A DNA stretch of 64,000 nt from Sepiola atlantica. Taxonomy: Eukaryota > Mollusca > Cephalopoda > Sepiida > Sepiolidae. Below are positions 10,788-22,734 of the stretch, one piece after another. A program made the translations under genes and the position numbers. Every line of letters begins with the position of its first letter. Position 1 is the stretch's first letter. The stretch spans positions 42,916,937 through 42,980,936 of the forward strand of contig OY744533.1 of NCBI GenBank assembly GCA_963556195.1, in the 5' to 3' direction. The notes below the pieces were generated by a model. The model was not told where the DNA came from and ran no database searches. It was given only the letters and a program-made list of their open reading frames with translations.

Positions 10788-10912
10788 GGGTGCATCATTG
10801 GCCTAATGGATATTGTCGCATCTTATGGAATCGAGTATGCCGCGTTCAAATCCTATCGGATCTATTGTAGTCATTTATGCACTAACACTGTTGAGGAAGG
10901 TATGGACTGGTC
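10788..10912 (+). mobile_element. tRNA-Arg-like SINE
   Basis: A box TGGCCTAATGGA (10799-10810) and B-box-like GCGTTCAAATC (10842-10852) stand at tRNA spacing. TGGCCTAATGGATA is the D-arm signature of tRNA-Arg, and the T-arm is followed by CTATCGGATCTATTGTAG, which is shared with relatives at 3340 and 33655. The central part is diverged from a functional tRNA, so this is a SINE head, transcribed by Pol III if at all. It stops where LINE sequence begins near 10975. Confidence 0.68.
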
Positions 10913-10974
10913 ATTTCCATCTTGGTGTGGCAAAATAGCAACTTGTGTTTAATTTATCGCATACAACGAATCGT

Positions 10975-11450
10975 TTGCTGATTCTCAGATAGAAAAACAG
11001 CATATTGAACTTGGACAGGGTACAAAACAGAGCCTCTAACCTAAAAGGTCCCACACTGTCTACCAAGCTCCAACCTCTTGTCCCATCGTCGCAATGTTGC
11101 ATCCCTGTGCTTGTTTTACAAGTACTTCTACAAAATGTGTTCCGATGAACTTATTGCATTTGTACTCCCTCAACGTAAATACCCCGACAAACACGACAAG
11201 CAGCAAAATCCCACCCCTTTACTATGGAGGTCCCCAGATACCGGGAAACTTTCTAGAACTATAGCTTCTTTCCTCGGATTTTTAACTTTGGAATTGTCTC
11301 CCTGTTTCCTGTTTCTCGACTGTACCAACATGCAGAATTGAAATGTAATGTAAACAAACATATTTTAATCTATAAATCTGGCACCTTATCACAGTAGCCC
11401 CTTACGACTCAGTGGCAATGTGGCTTGATTATGATGAATAAAAGTAAAAA
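10975..11450 (+). pseudogene. Family A LINE 3' end
   Basis: A 5'-truncated LINE tail. Shifting frames recover the post-RT region: SHRRNVASLCLFYKYFYKM near 11077-11135, then CSDELIAFVLPQRKY near 11137-11180, then a TRQ..KSHP-type segment. The conserved 3' UTR block CCCCTTACG...GTGGCAATGT lies at about 11397-11422, followed by ATGATGAATAAAAG as the terminal segment. Several frameshifts. The order and wording match copies at 20225 (minus), 24905 (minus) and 52544 (plus). Confidence 0.85.
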
Positions 11451-11454
11451 ATCA

Positions 11455-13084
11455 TAATAATATAAGAAATATGGTAGTTCATAAATTCATGAAGTAAATA
11501 AAAATTGCAGTCGTAAATGTATTAAATTAGAACCAATGAGTCATAAACACCGTTTTTTTCCTCTTTTGAAAACGATCAGAGAAGTTCAATAAAATCATTT
11601 CAATGAAAATCCCAACCCCCACGGCGCACCTGGCGTGTCCATCCGCGCCTATAAAGTCGATGGACTAATCTGAAGTCACAAAGAGACAAAAAATGAAAGT
11701 TGTTTGGGAATGGGGTAGGCCGGAATAGACCCAATAATTCATTCCAAGCAACAACAAAAAGAAGGCAATAACAAAATAAATGAAGGAATGAGCCTTCAAT
11801 TTACTGCCTTTAAACACTTTCAGGCCTACAGCTTATTTGCTATTGAACGACAGCGTTGAGGGAGGAAGGGCGGGGAGGGTATCGGTAAATCATAATTGCT
11901 GCACGCAACGCGGCCATTTTTATTAGTTGTCCCATCCGCCGCGTTCGCTCTGTGGACGTCATGGTTCAACGTTAAGTGTCATTCATTTTCAACGAGTGTT
12001 TCCAGTTGGAATTTTCATGCAGACGTTTACGAAAGAATCAAAGTCCAGTCCCCGAACTCAGCAAATTGTGAAATACTTCAATCTGGTTATATTAAATCTG
12101 TCATGCGATTCACCCTGTGTCACGGCGTTCATGCAGATTAATAGATTAGTAAAGCTAACTCGTACAAAACTCACAGATATGGTTTGCTTCAGCTCAATTC
12201 ATTATAATCCCATCCCTATTTTGATATTCTTTTTAAATCATCGACAAGGTGTAAAGATCAAATTTCCTAGAAGATGGAAAGTCATGGGTGGAAAATGTAT
12301 ATTCTACAATAAAATATGGAATTAAAAAGTAGTGCCTTATTTGAGGGTGAGCCTTCTACTCACAAGAACGGCGTCCACTGGAAAACGATTGGGTGGCAGC
12401 GAGTTAAACTAAAACATCAAATGTGCCTGAACAGACTTTATGCAATTGTTTTGCCGGAAGAAGATGTGTGCATTTCCGCTTTTCGTTATGTATGAACTTT
12501 CAGGTTGACAAAAGACGGTGTTACAGTCATCTTTTGTTGTTAGTATGATTTAATTGCGTCCCACTATAGCAAAATGTGACACTAGGCCGTATGGTAGTTA
12601 AAGATTATGGGCACTCTGGTTGGGTACAGAAATAGCCGAAAACGGTTCCGTCAACGTTCCTTGGTAGGGGCATCTCAGGCCACCTGCAATAACCACCTCC
12701 TGGGAGGATGCACATCTTTAGTAGCGAATCGACCATACCTCATCCCGACAAAAGAAAAGAGGCAGACGACATATAAAAACAGCGAACCAGACATTCGGTC
12801 CGTGTCATTTATTTGTCAGCTCGTATAGTTGGTTTGTTATATGTCTTCCGTGGATTTGGGCTGAATTGACCGACACACTTACCAATATCAGTCATCTTGT
12901 ATCGTTGTTGTGTTGTACTTAAAACAACTATAAGTTATGGTTTATTGGCTCTTAGGAGTGCAAGGGGTCACAAAAATAGATTCTTTGTATCTAACTTATT
13001 TAAAAAGTTGAATCGTGGACGGCTCATCGATGAATAACAAAGATGTCAGAAAGGGAAAAGAAGGACGCATGATCTGCTATACAT
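11455..13084. other. No recognised feature
   Basis: Mixed-composition DNA. Open frames at 11896-12141, 11927-12325 and 12607-12828 have no recognisable domain, and I see no convincing splice pairs. Possible unannotated repeat content. Confidence 0.5.
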
Positions 13085-15400
13085 AGATCAAAAGATCCTA
13101 AAGGAGGTAAAAAAAACAGAGCAAAGAACATAGCCATGGCATGGATTGACTACGAGAAAGCCTACGACAGAATCTCTCAAGCATGGATAATTGAATGCTT
13201 AAAAATATACAAGATACCCGACAGGGTTATTAATCTTATTAAGAAAGCAATGTAAACATGGAGACGAGAACTGACAGCTGGAGGACAACATATGACGGAG
13301 TTAAAAATACAGAGAGGCATTTTCCAAGGAGACTCTTTATCACCACTACTATTTATTATAGCTATGATGCCACTCAACTACATACTCAGAATATGTGATG
13401 CTGGATACAAGTTTACAGACACAGAACAAAAAATAAACCCTCTTTGTGTACATGGACGAAGTGAAACTATTTGCAAAAAGCAAAAAGCAAAAAGCGACTG
13501 GAAATGCTGATGAATACGACCAGAATCCTCAGCCAAGACATTCAAATGGAATTCGGAATGGAAAAGTGTGCACTTCTAGATATGAAAAGGGGAAAACTGC
13601 AGACGACAGAGGGCATGAAACTGCCAAACCAAGAGGGGATGAGGGCGCTAGGCGAACAAGAGAGCTATAAATATTTGTGAGTTCTGGAAGGAGACACCAT
13701 CAAATTTACAGAAATGAAAGAGAAGATTGAAAAAGAATATTTGCTAAGAACAAAAAATCTTAGAAAGGAAATTAAAGAGCAGAAATTTAGTAAAAGGAAT
13801 AAACATATTGGCAATATCACTAATAAGATAGTCTGGACCATTCATAGGTTGGACTAAAGACTAACTCAGGCAGCTTGACAAGACGACTAGAAAATTAATA
13901 GCCATACACAACGCACTACACCCAAAAGACAATACGGATAGATTCTAAATGAAAAGACACAGAGGGGGAGAGGACTGATAAGTATAGAAGACTGTGTGGA
14001 AGACGCAAAAAAATAGCTGGAGAAATACATAACCCAGAACACAGAAAGGTTAATCTCCTCAGCAAGAGACACCGTCCCAACAAACAACTCGAGAAGCACC
14101 GAAACCAGAAACAAAAAGATAAGAAAAATGTGGGAAGAAAAACAACTTCATAAGACTTACAAGAAAATAATCGAACGAAAATAGCTGGGAATGGCTAAGA
14201 AAAGGACACTTGAACAGGGAAACGGAATCTTTACTAACGACTGGACAGAACAATGCGATTAGGACAAACTACATTAAAGCTAAAATAGATAAACCCCAGG
14301 AAAACAGTAAATGCAGACTGTGTGGGCAGAGACGAAACAGTAAATCATATAATAAGTGAATGCAGCAAACCAGTCCAAAAATAATACAAGAACAGACATG
14401 AATGTGTGGGGAAAGCAGTACACTGGAAACTGTGCAAATTATTGCATTTCGAACACGCAGACACATGGTACAAACATAAACCAGAGACAGTACTGGAAAA
14501 CGAAAAACACAAAATTCTCTGGGATATGGATGTACAAACAAATAAACTCATACAAGCAAAGAGGCAGGATGTCATAATAATCGACAAAAGATATCTTGCC
14601 AAATCGTAGACTTCGCCGTTGCAGCAGCCACAGAGTGAAGATCAAGGAGACAGAAAAATAAGTCAAATATACGGAACTTGCCAGAGAACTGAAAGGAATA
14701 TTGACCATGAAGAAGATCAATATAATACCAATAATCATAGGAGCACTAGAAACAGCCAAAAAAAGTTGGAGAAAAGATTGGGAGAAATTGGAATCACTAA
14801 GACCATACAAAGGACGGCAATGATCAAAACAGCTACAATCTTAAGTAAAATCCTCGAATACGGAAACCAACCTGCATAAGCTACGAATGGTAACAAGTCA
14901 CATGGAAGTTACAAAAGGAAGAAAACAAAACAATAGAAAGAACACCACCGCATGAACCAAGGAACAGAAACTGCAAGAAATATCATAAGCTGCGCCCCCC
15001 TCCACACACACACACACAAAATGATGGCGCCGGCCTAGGCTGACACCACACAAAACAGTCGTAGAGGGTCAAGTAGGATAAGAAGATCGAGGAAGAACAG
15101 AACTAATCAGACCTCCACATGAAAGGTGCGCAGTGCTGGGACCTTATGGGGGCTTATTACCACTCAAATCCCAGGGGAGACCAATAGTCGTTGCCAGCGA
15201 GAAATCAATGGTAGGCGGCTGTTACGATAACGCAATGTCATTTGCGGTGGTGATCAAAAAGAGGTGGAGAGTACTGGAAATTTTGAGAGGCTTGTTGTCA
15301 TTCGGAATCCAGGAAATACCACTGGTTGTTTTCGGTGAGCAATCACTGACGATGATTTGTGTGATAACTCCTAGTGAGCAGAAATAATGATCATAATAAA
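13085..15400 (+). pseudogene. R4/Dong-like LINE, 5'-truncated and frameshifted
   Basis: A site-selective type of non-LTR retrotransposon with an RT and a restriction-like endonuclease instead of an APE endonuclease. RT blocks in order: AMAWIDYEKAYDRI (about 13135-13175), GIFQGDSLSPLLF (about 13316-13354) and the catalytic box read as YMDE (about 13446-13457), where the last Asp is replaced. A CCHC knuckle follows, CRLCG and NHIISEC (14312-14363), with a frameshift inside it. The endonuclease region reads VQTNKLIQAKRQDVIIID (about 14530-14585), where the usual RPD is RQD, then a KKLEKRLGEIGI segment near 14760-14790. The 3' UTR (14880-15390) ends in a degenerate TAA-rich tail. Multiple stops; not functional. 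The 3' end matches copies at 9581, 27335 and 29400. Confidence 0.87.
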
Positions 15401-15424
15401 CTAATGGACGGATCATTATAACTT

Positions 15425-15427
15425 TTG

Positions 15428-15472
<45 letters not shown>
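15425..15472. repeat. (TA)n(TG)n microsatellite
   Basis: Short TA run followed by about 20 TG dinucleotides. Confidence 0.93.
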
Positions 15473-15520
15473 TATAGTCCAGCGTCTTACCATTGAACCA
15501 AGACGCCCTGTCTAGAAATA
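15472..15520 (-). mobile_element. tRNA-like half (SINE head remnant)
   Basis: The minus strand reads GGCGTCTTGGTTCAATGGTA then AGACGCTGGACTATAGAC, which has the look of a tRNA 5' half: acceptor strand, D arm with A-box-like TGGTTCAATGG, and an anticodon stem start. No T arm follows because the microsatellite intervenes. TCTATAGTCCAGCGTCTTA recurs at 15828-15846 in the loop of the next element. Confidence 0.45.
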
Positions 15521-15730
15521 TGTACGATTTTTATCACCTAAATATTTAATGTATTTTTATGTAATTATTTTTATTGGTGATTGCAGCGTTCGTTGTTTTT
15601 TGTTTTGTTGCTTACTATTATTTCGATTGCTTCACTTCCTAAGTGATTAAGATGCAGTAAATTGCATTATTAGTCGCCCTTAACTTTATAGGACGTATTT
15701 TTAGTTAATTTATATATTTTTATTAATTTT

Positions 15731-15964
15731 ATACGTACATAAAAGTAATCCATGGACACGTGTTTCTGGCTCACAGCCGTCATCAGCATGACAAACTTAG
15801 ACAAGGATCGAACCTTCGATATTGATGTCTATAGTCCAGCGTCTTATGACGGCTGCGAGCCAGAAACATCAATATGGAAGGTTCGATTCTTGTCTAAGTT
15901 AGTTATGCTGATAACGGCTGTGAGCCAGAAATACGTGTCCATGGATTACTTTTAATGTACGTAT
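15731..15964. mobile_element. 234-bp inverted-repeat element (MITE-like)
   Basis: Arms 15731-15816 and 15878-15964 (about 86 bp) are inverted repeats with only a few mismatches, sharing AAAGTAATCCATGGACACGT, TTTCTGGCTCACAGCCGT and ACTTAGACAAG. The 61-bp loop contains a partial third copy (GGCTGCGAGCCAGAAACATC), so the structure looks like a nested foldback. The whole sequence lies between simple AT-rich DNA. No coding capacity. Confidence 0.8.
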
Positions 15965-15972
15965 AAAATAAT

Positions 15973-15975
<3 letters not shown>

Positions 15976-16008
<33 letters not shown>
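15976..16008. repeat. (AT)n microsatellite
   Basis: About 33 bp of AT repeats. The following 360 bp hold nothing recognisable. Confidence 0.9.
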
Positions 16009-16011
<3 letters not shown>

Positions 16012-16367
16012 TAGGCTACACGATGAGTAACATAAGCACGTATTTTTAAGGGTCATATTATGGGTAAATCCTCCAATTTGAAAATTATATATTTCAGATT
16101 TGCATTAAATTGTATTCATATTCATTACACACCAATTAAGCCAAATTCCCTGAATTTCAATGTTGTTCTTGAGACCATACATTTTAGACATTTCAAAATA
16201 ATGTAATAGATTTTGATCAAAATTGAAATAAAGATTTTAAACTTAAGGTTCAGTATTGGTTCTCATCTTCGTAAGGGGCATAAAACGATACAAAATAGTT
16301 CTGTTTGTGGAACCAGCCACACGGGTATTCTTCTAGTATATATAAATATATATTAACGCGTGTAGTC

Positions 16368-16368
<1 letters not shown>

Positions 16369-16425
<57 letters not shown>

Positions 16426-16497
16426 TGATTGTTTCATTTGTATGTATGTATGTATGTATGTATGTATGTATGTATGTATGTATGTATGTATGTATGA
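16369..16497. repeat. (AT)n and (TATG)n microsatellites
   Basis: An AT run (about 16369-16423) is followed by about 15 TATG tetranucleotides (16438-16497). Tyr-Ile and Met-Tyr-Val-Cys frames on both strands derive from it. Confidence 0.95.
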
Positions 16498-16592
16498 GGA
16501 GGTACAATTGCAGTAAGTCCACCGGAGAAACAAGTCCACTTTGTAAAACAAGCACAGTGGTACGACACTGCGGCGATAAAACATGGAGCAGG
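16498..16592 (-). pseudogene. Family A LINE fragment
   Basis: A 95-bp minus-strand piece matching the region of 20535-20640: the blocks GCAGTAAGTCCACCGGAG, AAACAAGCACAGTGGT and ACACTGCGGCGAT correspond to the RRxVxxLCLFYK part of the LINE C-terminus. It abuts the TATG array. Confidence 0.75.
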
Positions 16593-16599
16593 TGTCGGA

Positions 16600-17680
16600 C
16601 CTTGATTGACTATTTATTAGTATTATATATATAATTATTTTTAATTACTAAATATTTTTAACATCTATAGACATATATGTTTTATTTGAACTAACAATCA
16701 TTAGTATAGATTATGTAATTGTACCGCTCGGTTGTCATGACAACCACATTTCAAATGCGAGAGAAATAAGCCGTATGTTTTTGTTTTTAAACACAATAAG
16801 AAACATACAGCGTTCTATCTAGCTAAGCGGGAAGACCTCGTTAACGTGTAAAAAGGATAATTACAATGTGACACACAACGCCGTCGTAATGATCAGTTCA
16901 TCGTTACTTTACGAGTAGCTGACACAAGAGTCACTTAGCATGTTGCCGGACAACACTACAATTAAATGTGTATTTCGGACGAATTATATTTTTATTTCCT
17001 TTCTATTCTTCTTGGCACATGCCTCCCTCTCCTTCCCCCCCCCCCCTACACCGTAAACACGTGTTGTCAATCCTGACTCAGTCTAATTTGGGTATGGTGA
17101 ACTTTTGAGTGAAACGCTCCTGTGAGGGTTACGACATTATGATACAGTTTTGACCTGCAAGTTATTTATTTTACGGTGTTGAACCTTCAACCGAATCAGA
17201 CGAATATCGAACAAATATAGATGGAGGGGGGGGGTGATTACTATTTACATATTTGTTAACCTCAACTGATTAGAAAATCGTCATGCGGCAATAAAATCAT
17301 CAAAAATATATTAATATTCATAGGCAATGTCGTCCGATGTTCTATGATTCACTAATTGTCATTCGTATCGTTTTCTCTCATATCAGAACCTTCTGATTCA
17401 TTTCACAGAATTTTACAAATAATTTGAAAAAGAATGAAAAATAAAGAGTTTTTACAGAAATCATCAAAACATATTCTATTCTTGTTAAGTAGATTATGCC
17501 ACTTAATGGTTTTATTAGTTTTACTAAATTCTTCGACATTTATATCCACTGATAAAATAAGGGGCATTTTCTCTCTGTGTTTGTCTGTCTGTCACAATTT
17601 ATTTAATAAATACCTTTACTTCTTTTAGAAACGGAAAATATTGCATTAATACTATATAATAAATTCACAACAAATAAAGC
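16600..17680. other. No recognised feature
   Basis: AT-rich DNA with homopolymer C (17037-17046) and G (17225-17234) tracts. The frame 17434-17628 is hydrophobic with no recognisable motif. Confidence 0.5.
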
Positions 17681-17682
17681 CG

Positions 17683-17762
17683 ATGCCATGACCGGAAATC
17701 GAAACCTCAACCTTGAGATCTTCAATCTGATGCTCTACGAACGGATCTAGTGAGATTGTTTT
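17683..17762 (-). mobile_element. tRNA-Phe-like pseudogene or SINE head
   Basis: The minus strand contains GTAGAGCATCAGATTGAAGA then TCTCAAGGTTGAGGTTTCGA: a D-arm end with A-box-like TAGAGC, an anticodon arm with GAA in the loop (stem AGAT/ATCT), and a T-arm-like GGTTTCGATTTCC. The acceptor stem is poorly preserved, so this is a pseudogene or SINE rather than a working tRNA. Confidence 0.55.
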
Positions 17763-18010
17763 ATAAATAGATTTTTTTTAAATTACCATGACAAAATAAT
17801 TATAGCTCTGACGTGGCGTCAAAGATTTATGTGTTACGGCATGTTTCAAAACATGTATCCAAATATAATATAACTAATTAAATAAATAAATGGTTAAACA
17901 TGATCTATAGCGTTGGAAATTCTTTTAATAGTCCAAAACAATGTGTTTTACTTTAACTGCGTATTGGAGTTAAAAAACCATTTAATATATAACATATACT
18001 AGAATTTGGG

Positions 18011-18012
<2 letters not shown>

Positions 18013-18075
<63 letters not shown>
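18013..18075. repeat. (AT)n microsatellite
   Basis: About 60 bp of TA repeats. From 18080 to 19000 only AT-rich DNA is seen, with one ATGGCGGC motif at 18666-18673 (see findings). Confidence 0.93.
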
Positions 18076-18079
<4 letters not shown>

Positions 18080-19000
18080 GTTTTATAAGGAATATATGTT
18101 TTCGATTTTATATTCCTTACAGTATCCGAAAATTTCCAAATACAAGCTAAATGAAGATTTATTACAAAATCTAGAGCATATCTTCTATATAAAGTTAAGT
18201 CGTTTTCCCCCTGAACCTTCGTCAAGAGTAAGAAAAAAATCACATGCATCACAGACTACTAAACTCACAACTAAATTAAGCTTATTCACTCGAGCGTGTT
18301 ATAATAAATTTATGATTATTTTCTCCAACTAACACTAAATGTTACTTTTGGGGCACCATCGTAGACCCTCCCCCAAACATACTCCATAGAGATGGTAGCA
18401 AAACTTTTCCCTATTATATTTTACTACTAACTCTCCCCATTTTATAAAAACGTAACTCTTATTATTTACATATTCATCGGCCATTAATTTAATACATAAT
18501 GCAATACATTCCACGCAAATTAAATAGACGCTCCCTCCAATCTGCTGATTTTTTAGAATATCGGATTACGTTATTTTTAACTATTACGTATAGACTTATT
18601 CTCATTCCGGTTTTTACCGAATATATTTAATAAACATATTTATGTACAGCGATCCGTGATTCAAAATGGCGGCTACTATCTCTTCATCGAATCGACGTAC
18701 GACATTTCCCTTATCAGTCTTCGTTTGCTTAAAGTATAATTTCATTTTTTCTACTTAAACACTTACAGAATGTCATATATAACACCTTTAAGGCTTCAAA
18801 ATGTTGTCCCACATAATTACCGCGTTAAACGACCTGCAGTGTTCATTTCGACAACATTCAATTGTTGATACCAATTCGATGGAAGCACGTCAGATCAGTT
18901 TCTCTACGAACCTTACACTACTTTAACTAACAGACAACACAAATTCATTGTTTCACCTTCCACCATCCATATAAACATAACAACAATCCAACATTTGTGT

Positions 19001-19004
<4 letters not shown>

Positions 19005-19038
<34 letters not shown>

Positions 19039-19060
19039 ATCCACAGACAGCTGTTTCGTC
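19005..19060 (-). mobile_element. SINE 3' tail joined to (AT)n
   Basis: An AT run (about 19005-19034) is directly followed by AGTCATCCACAGACAGCTGT and TTTCGTCGG, the reverse complement of the 3' module at 7910-7965. The AT tract is therefore on the 3' side of the SINE. Confidence 0.6.
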
Positions 19061-19300
19061 GGAATATAAGTGTATAGAAATATAAGTGTATAGTATAGTG
19101 GATAAGCATAGCAACAGACTAGTAAACAAGCTTATCTACGCCAAATGATTATAGTCATATGAATCGACCGAAAAATATTGATTCTGCTTTGGATGGAGTT
19201 GTGTTTATGTTTTTCATTTTACTTGTCTGTGGACATGCTTATCCTCTATTCCATACACTAATATTTTATTTTGTATGAAATTTTCATTTCATGTTTTACA

Positions 19301-19310
<10 letters not shown>

Positions 19311-19369
<59 letters not shown>
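19311..19369. repeat. (AT)n microsatellite
   Basis: About 59 bp of AT repeats; downstream to 19690 nothing recognisable. Confidence 0.93.
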
Positions 19370-19371
<2 letters not shown>

Positions 19372-19695
19372 GAACAAAACAACTACTGATTACAAAGAGT
19401 ATTGCTAAAAATATATTAATAAAACTTTACTGATTCTAAAAGTAATGTTTGATTGTTTTTATTACAATTTCAACTAAAACAATGTTTTTCCAGTTGTGTT
19501 GAGAATTTGAGAAAGTAGCTCGTGGTAGGCAAACAGATTTACAAAATGTAGGATTGTTCATTGAATGGTACAAGAATGTTATTCATGATCCTCGTGATGT
19601 TATAGTCCCAATCAATGTCATATTCATCATTGTTTAAGATTCTTTCATTAGATTTTTTTTCAAACAAATAACTACATATCTATTTTATGTTATCT

Positions 19696-19722
19696 ATTTG
19701 GGTTGGCAACTAAATGTCCACT
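19696..19722 (+). mobile_element. Mariner-like terminal motif
   Basis: TTTGGGTTGGCAACTAAATG resembles the conserved GGTTGGCAA start of many mariner inverted repeats. A second copy is at 25459. No matching opposite end or transposase was found, so only a remnant end is claimed. Confidence 0.4.
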
Positions 19723-19724
19723 GT

Positions 19725-20220
19725 CTTTTTATTATTATTATTTAAATGAAAAATGGTTTAATAAAAAAAGTACCTAATTAACTAATCTTGTATTCTTCCT
19801 CGCTGGTTAAAAGCAAAAAGCAAAATGAAAGAGGTGTCGAAAATGTTCATTTTTCTTAACTTGGCATTCCATTTTAATGATCTGGAAATAAACAGAATTT
19901 AACTTAAATTAACTAAAAGAAAAAGATTCAAACTGGTTTCAAAATCGATTCCTCGAAAAAAATAGATTCCAAAATTTTAAAATACAATAAATTCCAACAC
20001 ATGAAAAAATAATAAAAAAAACAATAAAAGAGATTAAATAAATGTTTGTTTCCTAGAAATAATTTTACTTTTATTTCAAAGTTTTGATTTCAATTTAAGA
20101 TGCAGGTTAATTAAATAATGAACTTTTGTGAAAATACGGAAAATACTTATAAAGTAATAATTATAAAATAATAAATAAAAGCAGGTTTATTTTTAGAAAA
20201 GTGTCGTCTAAGAAGATTTT
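19725..20220. other. No recognised feature
   Basis: Very AT-rich DNA with A and T runs and no repeat family that I can match. Confidence 0.5.
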
Positions 20221-20224
20221 TACA

Positions 20225-20775
20225 AATTACCTTTGTTCGTCCCTAAAACAAGAAATATTGCCACGGAAGCGTAAGGGCTACGGTTATAGCGATCAGCATT
20301 ATAGGTGGCAACCAGCATGGGAAGTTGAGCACAAAATGTTTGTTCACATTATATTTAAATTTCGTCATGTTGGTACGGTCGGGGAAACAAGGAGCAAGGA
20401 TTCCAAAGACAAGCGGTCCGAGCTAAGAAGCTATCAAAGTAAAAGATCTTCCGGCATCTCGAGATCTCTACAATGAAAGAAGGAGGGGGATTTTGTTGCT
20501 TTTCGGGTGGGTCGAGAGTATTCATGTTGAGGGAGTACAAGTGAAGTAAGTTCATCGGAGCACATTCCGTGGAAGTACTTATTCAATAAGCACAGTGATG
20601 CCACACTGCGGTGGTGCGACAGTGGCTGGAGCTTGACAGACAGTGCGGAACATATTAGGTTAGAAATTATTTTTTGCACCCTGTTCAGGAAGGATGTGGT
20701 AACAGTACTCCATGCACGGGCGGATAATGGTTTTGTAGACATATGGGACACTTGTTGCAACGAACATTCAAGAGA
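20225..20775 (-). pseudogene. Family A LINE 3' end
   Basis: The minus strand reads SLECSLQQVSHMSTKPLSA and the thumb-end words, then FLNRVQKIISNLI (about 20690-20640), LSHHRSVASLCLLNKYFHGM (about 20620-20565), CSDELTSLVLPQHEY, and after a frameshift PRTACLWNP, the usual PRTA-LWNSLPA. The 3' UTR block (complement of about 20262-20290) gives GCCCTTACGCTTCCGTGGCA. Frameshifted and 5'-truncated. Same family as 10975, 24905 and 52544. Confidence 0.86.
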
Positions 20776-20779
20776 CAAA

Positions 20780-21395
20780 TAACGTTAAGATTTTACTGGA
20801 TTTAAAGATAACAGTAAAAACTTCACAATCGATTCAATTCTTACAAAAAAGTACACATTAAAAAGATTCAGAGAATAAATAAATTTCGAACGTTCCTCTT
20901 CTGATAAAAGAAAATTTAAAGAAAGGATTTACTTAACTAAATACGCTTTTATTGGTTACGAGAAGAGATCTCTTTAAAAGCAGATGACATATCAAATGCA
21001 CCATTCACTATGTATAGTAATATGGTTGTGTTTGATTACGTAAGAAAGAAAATGTCCATGTTGAAATTATATTAAGTAGAAAAAAAGACATTTCTACTAG
21101 AAGTTAAGGTTAGGAATTTAAGTTGGCGTGTTCGTGACAAATTATGCCACAGGAAGTCACGGGTGAGACGTGGTAAATAAGCTAGTCAAATCTTTCTTTC
21201 GGCTGCGAGATGAGCAGTCGTGTTTTAGGGGGACTTATTTTCCCCTGTACCAGAGGTTTTGTTATTAATGATTTATAATTCTCGGCAGAGGAATTTAAAA
21301 ATAAAATAAAATAGAGAAGTATATCAAAACTCGAATCGAATGTGTTATTATTCTACACTTTCAATTATGAATAAAAGTACAAGAATGTGTACTGT
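20780..21395. other. No recognised feature
   Basis: AT-rich DNA without recognisable features. Confidence 0.5.
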
Positions 21396-21560
21396 TGTAA
21401 TTGTAGCGAGAGACACAGGATGCTAATATTAACATCAGAAGAGAAGGGGAGAGGCAGATCAACTCCACTGCGGCCGCGACGACTACTGCTGCTACGGCGT
21501 GCCATCAGCATAACATTTCTGCTACAAGAAACGTGTCGATGAGATATTTGTTAAGGTAAG
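21396..21560 (+). promoter_or_regulatory. Possible untranslated first exon with splice donor (weak)
   Basis: A GC- and CpG-richer patch (GCGGCCGCGACGACTACTGC at about 21470-21489) in AT-rich surroundings runs to TTGTTAAG followed by GTAAGAAG at about 21554, a near-consensus donor. No TATA box or initiator is clear and no acceptor or coding exon follows in the window. Confidence 0.2.
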
Positions 21561-21564
21561 AAGA

Positions 21565-22730
21565 CAAATAATTATCAATCGTAATTTGCTACATTTGTTG
21601 TAAAAAGATCACTATGAATATGCATTTAATACATGTTTAAAAGAACTCGATACGGACTTATTTTAATTTGATTTTAATCAACTTTCTTTTTCACCTCGGA
21701 TATAAATTCTATATTCGGCAAGTCAAAGACTTCTAGACATCTGGCATGATATGAACCCCTTTCCTTCATTTTTCGATTTGGCCAGTGCGATGCGAAATCC
21801 TTTTACAAGAGGCTTAGTGTTGTCTACAAGTGTAAAGGAGAAGCAGTTGTTTAATCTGATCGCTTCTCAATGTCATATCTAGAATGGAAACTTTCCATAT
21901 TTTCCACAAAAATATCGGCCTGAAGAAAGAATGGGTGCAATTAAGAAAATTAGCAGTCATGTGACGTGCTGTCGACTACGTCCGTAGGAAAACTCCAACT
22001 TTGTGTATGGAAATGATCGTTTTCCCATAACTAGAACTAACATCCACGTGCAAATCAAGTTTTAAGTCAATACATAAATGAATCGCTCCGCTGCAAGGGT
22101 ACCCCATCTTTCTTTTTAGGTCAGTCTTCCACCTATTTCAACGTCATCACCCCAAACGCACGCAGCATCATTCGGTCCGAAATTCAAACCAACTTTTAAA
22201 AGAACTTTGTCATATGTCATATTATGATACTTTTTAATAATCCGAGTTTTACCTGAAAAAAAAAAAAAAACAGAGCAAAAAAACTCGCCTTATCGATTAG
22301 GAAATCCAACTATACATACAAACGGGGGTTTCTGTCGACGATCGCATTAAATCAAGTAACGGAACATTTCCTTTCGGTCACCGCAGAAATATCGGTTTCT
22401 CAGTTGTATATAATAATTTTCAAAAAAAAGAAAAGTACATTTATAATCCATTTCTTTCCCCAAACTTTATTTTATCTAAGCCAGAATATTATTTATGTTC
22501 AACCTCAATATCTTCTTTACTGTCTTGCTCTTTACATATTTATTTAATTAATATCCTGGTTAATAAATAATAATAATACAATCTTCTGTGTTATTATTGT
22601 TTCTTCAGCGTGTTGTGTTTTTTTTTCTTTCTCTGAAACTCAAAACAAAATTTGTAAGCGGGTAACCACTTTTATATATGTTTAAACCTTTGTTTAAATC
22701 CGACAAATTATTGTTCATATCTGAGGATAA
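21565..22730. other. No recognised feature
   Basis: Nothing recognisable; contains one A run at about 22255-22270. Confidence 0.5.
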
Positions 22731-22734
22731 CGGG

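Noticed and set aside
13887..14810. Hydrophobic minus-strand frames
   Set aside because: Antisense shadows of the R4/Dong-like LINE on the plus strand.
16250..16634. Membrane-like open frames
   Set aside because: They come from (AT)n and (TATG)n microsatellites joined to a LINE fragment.
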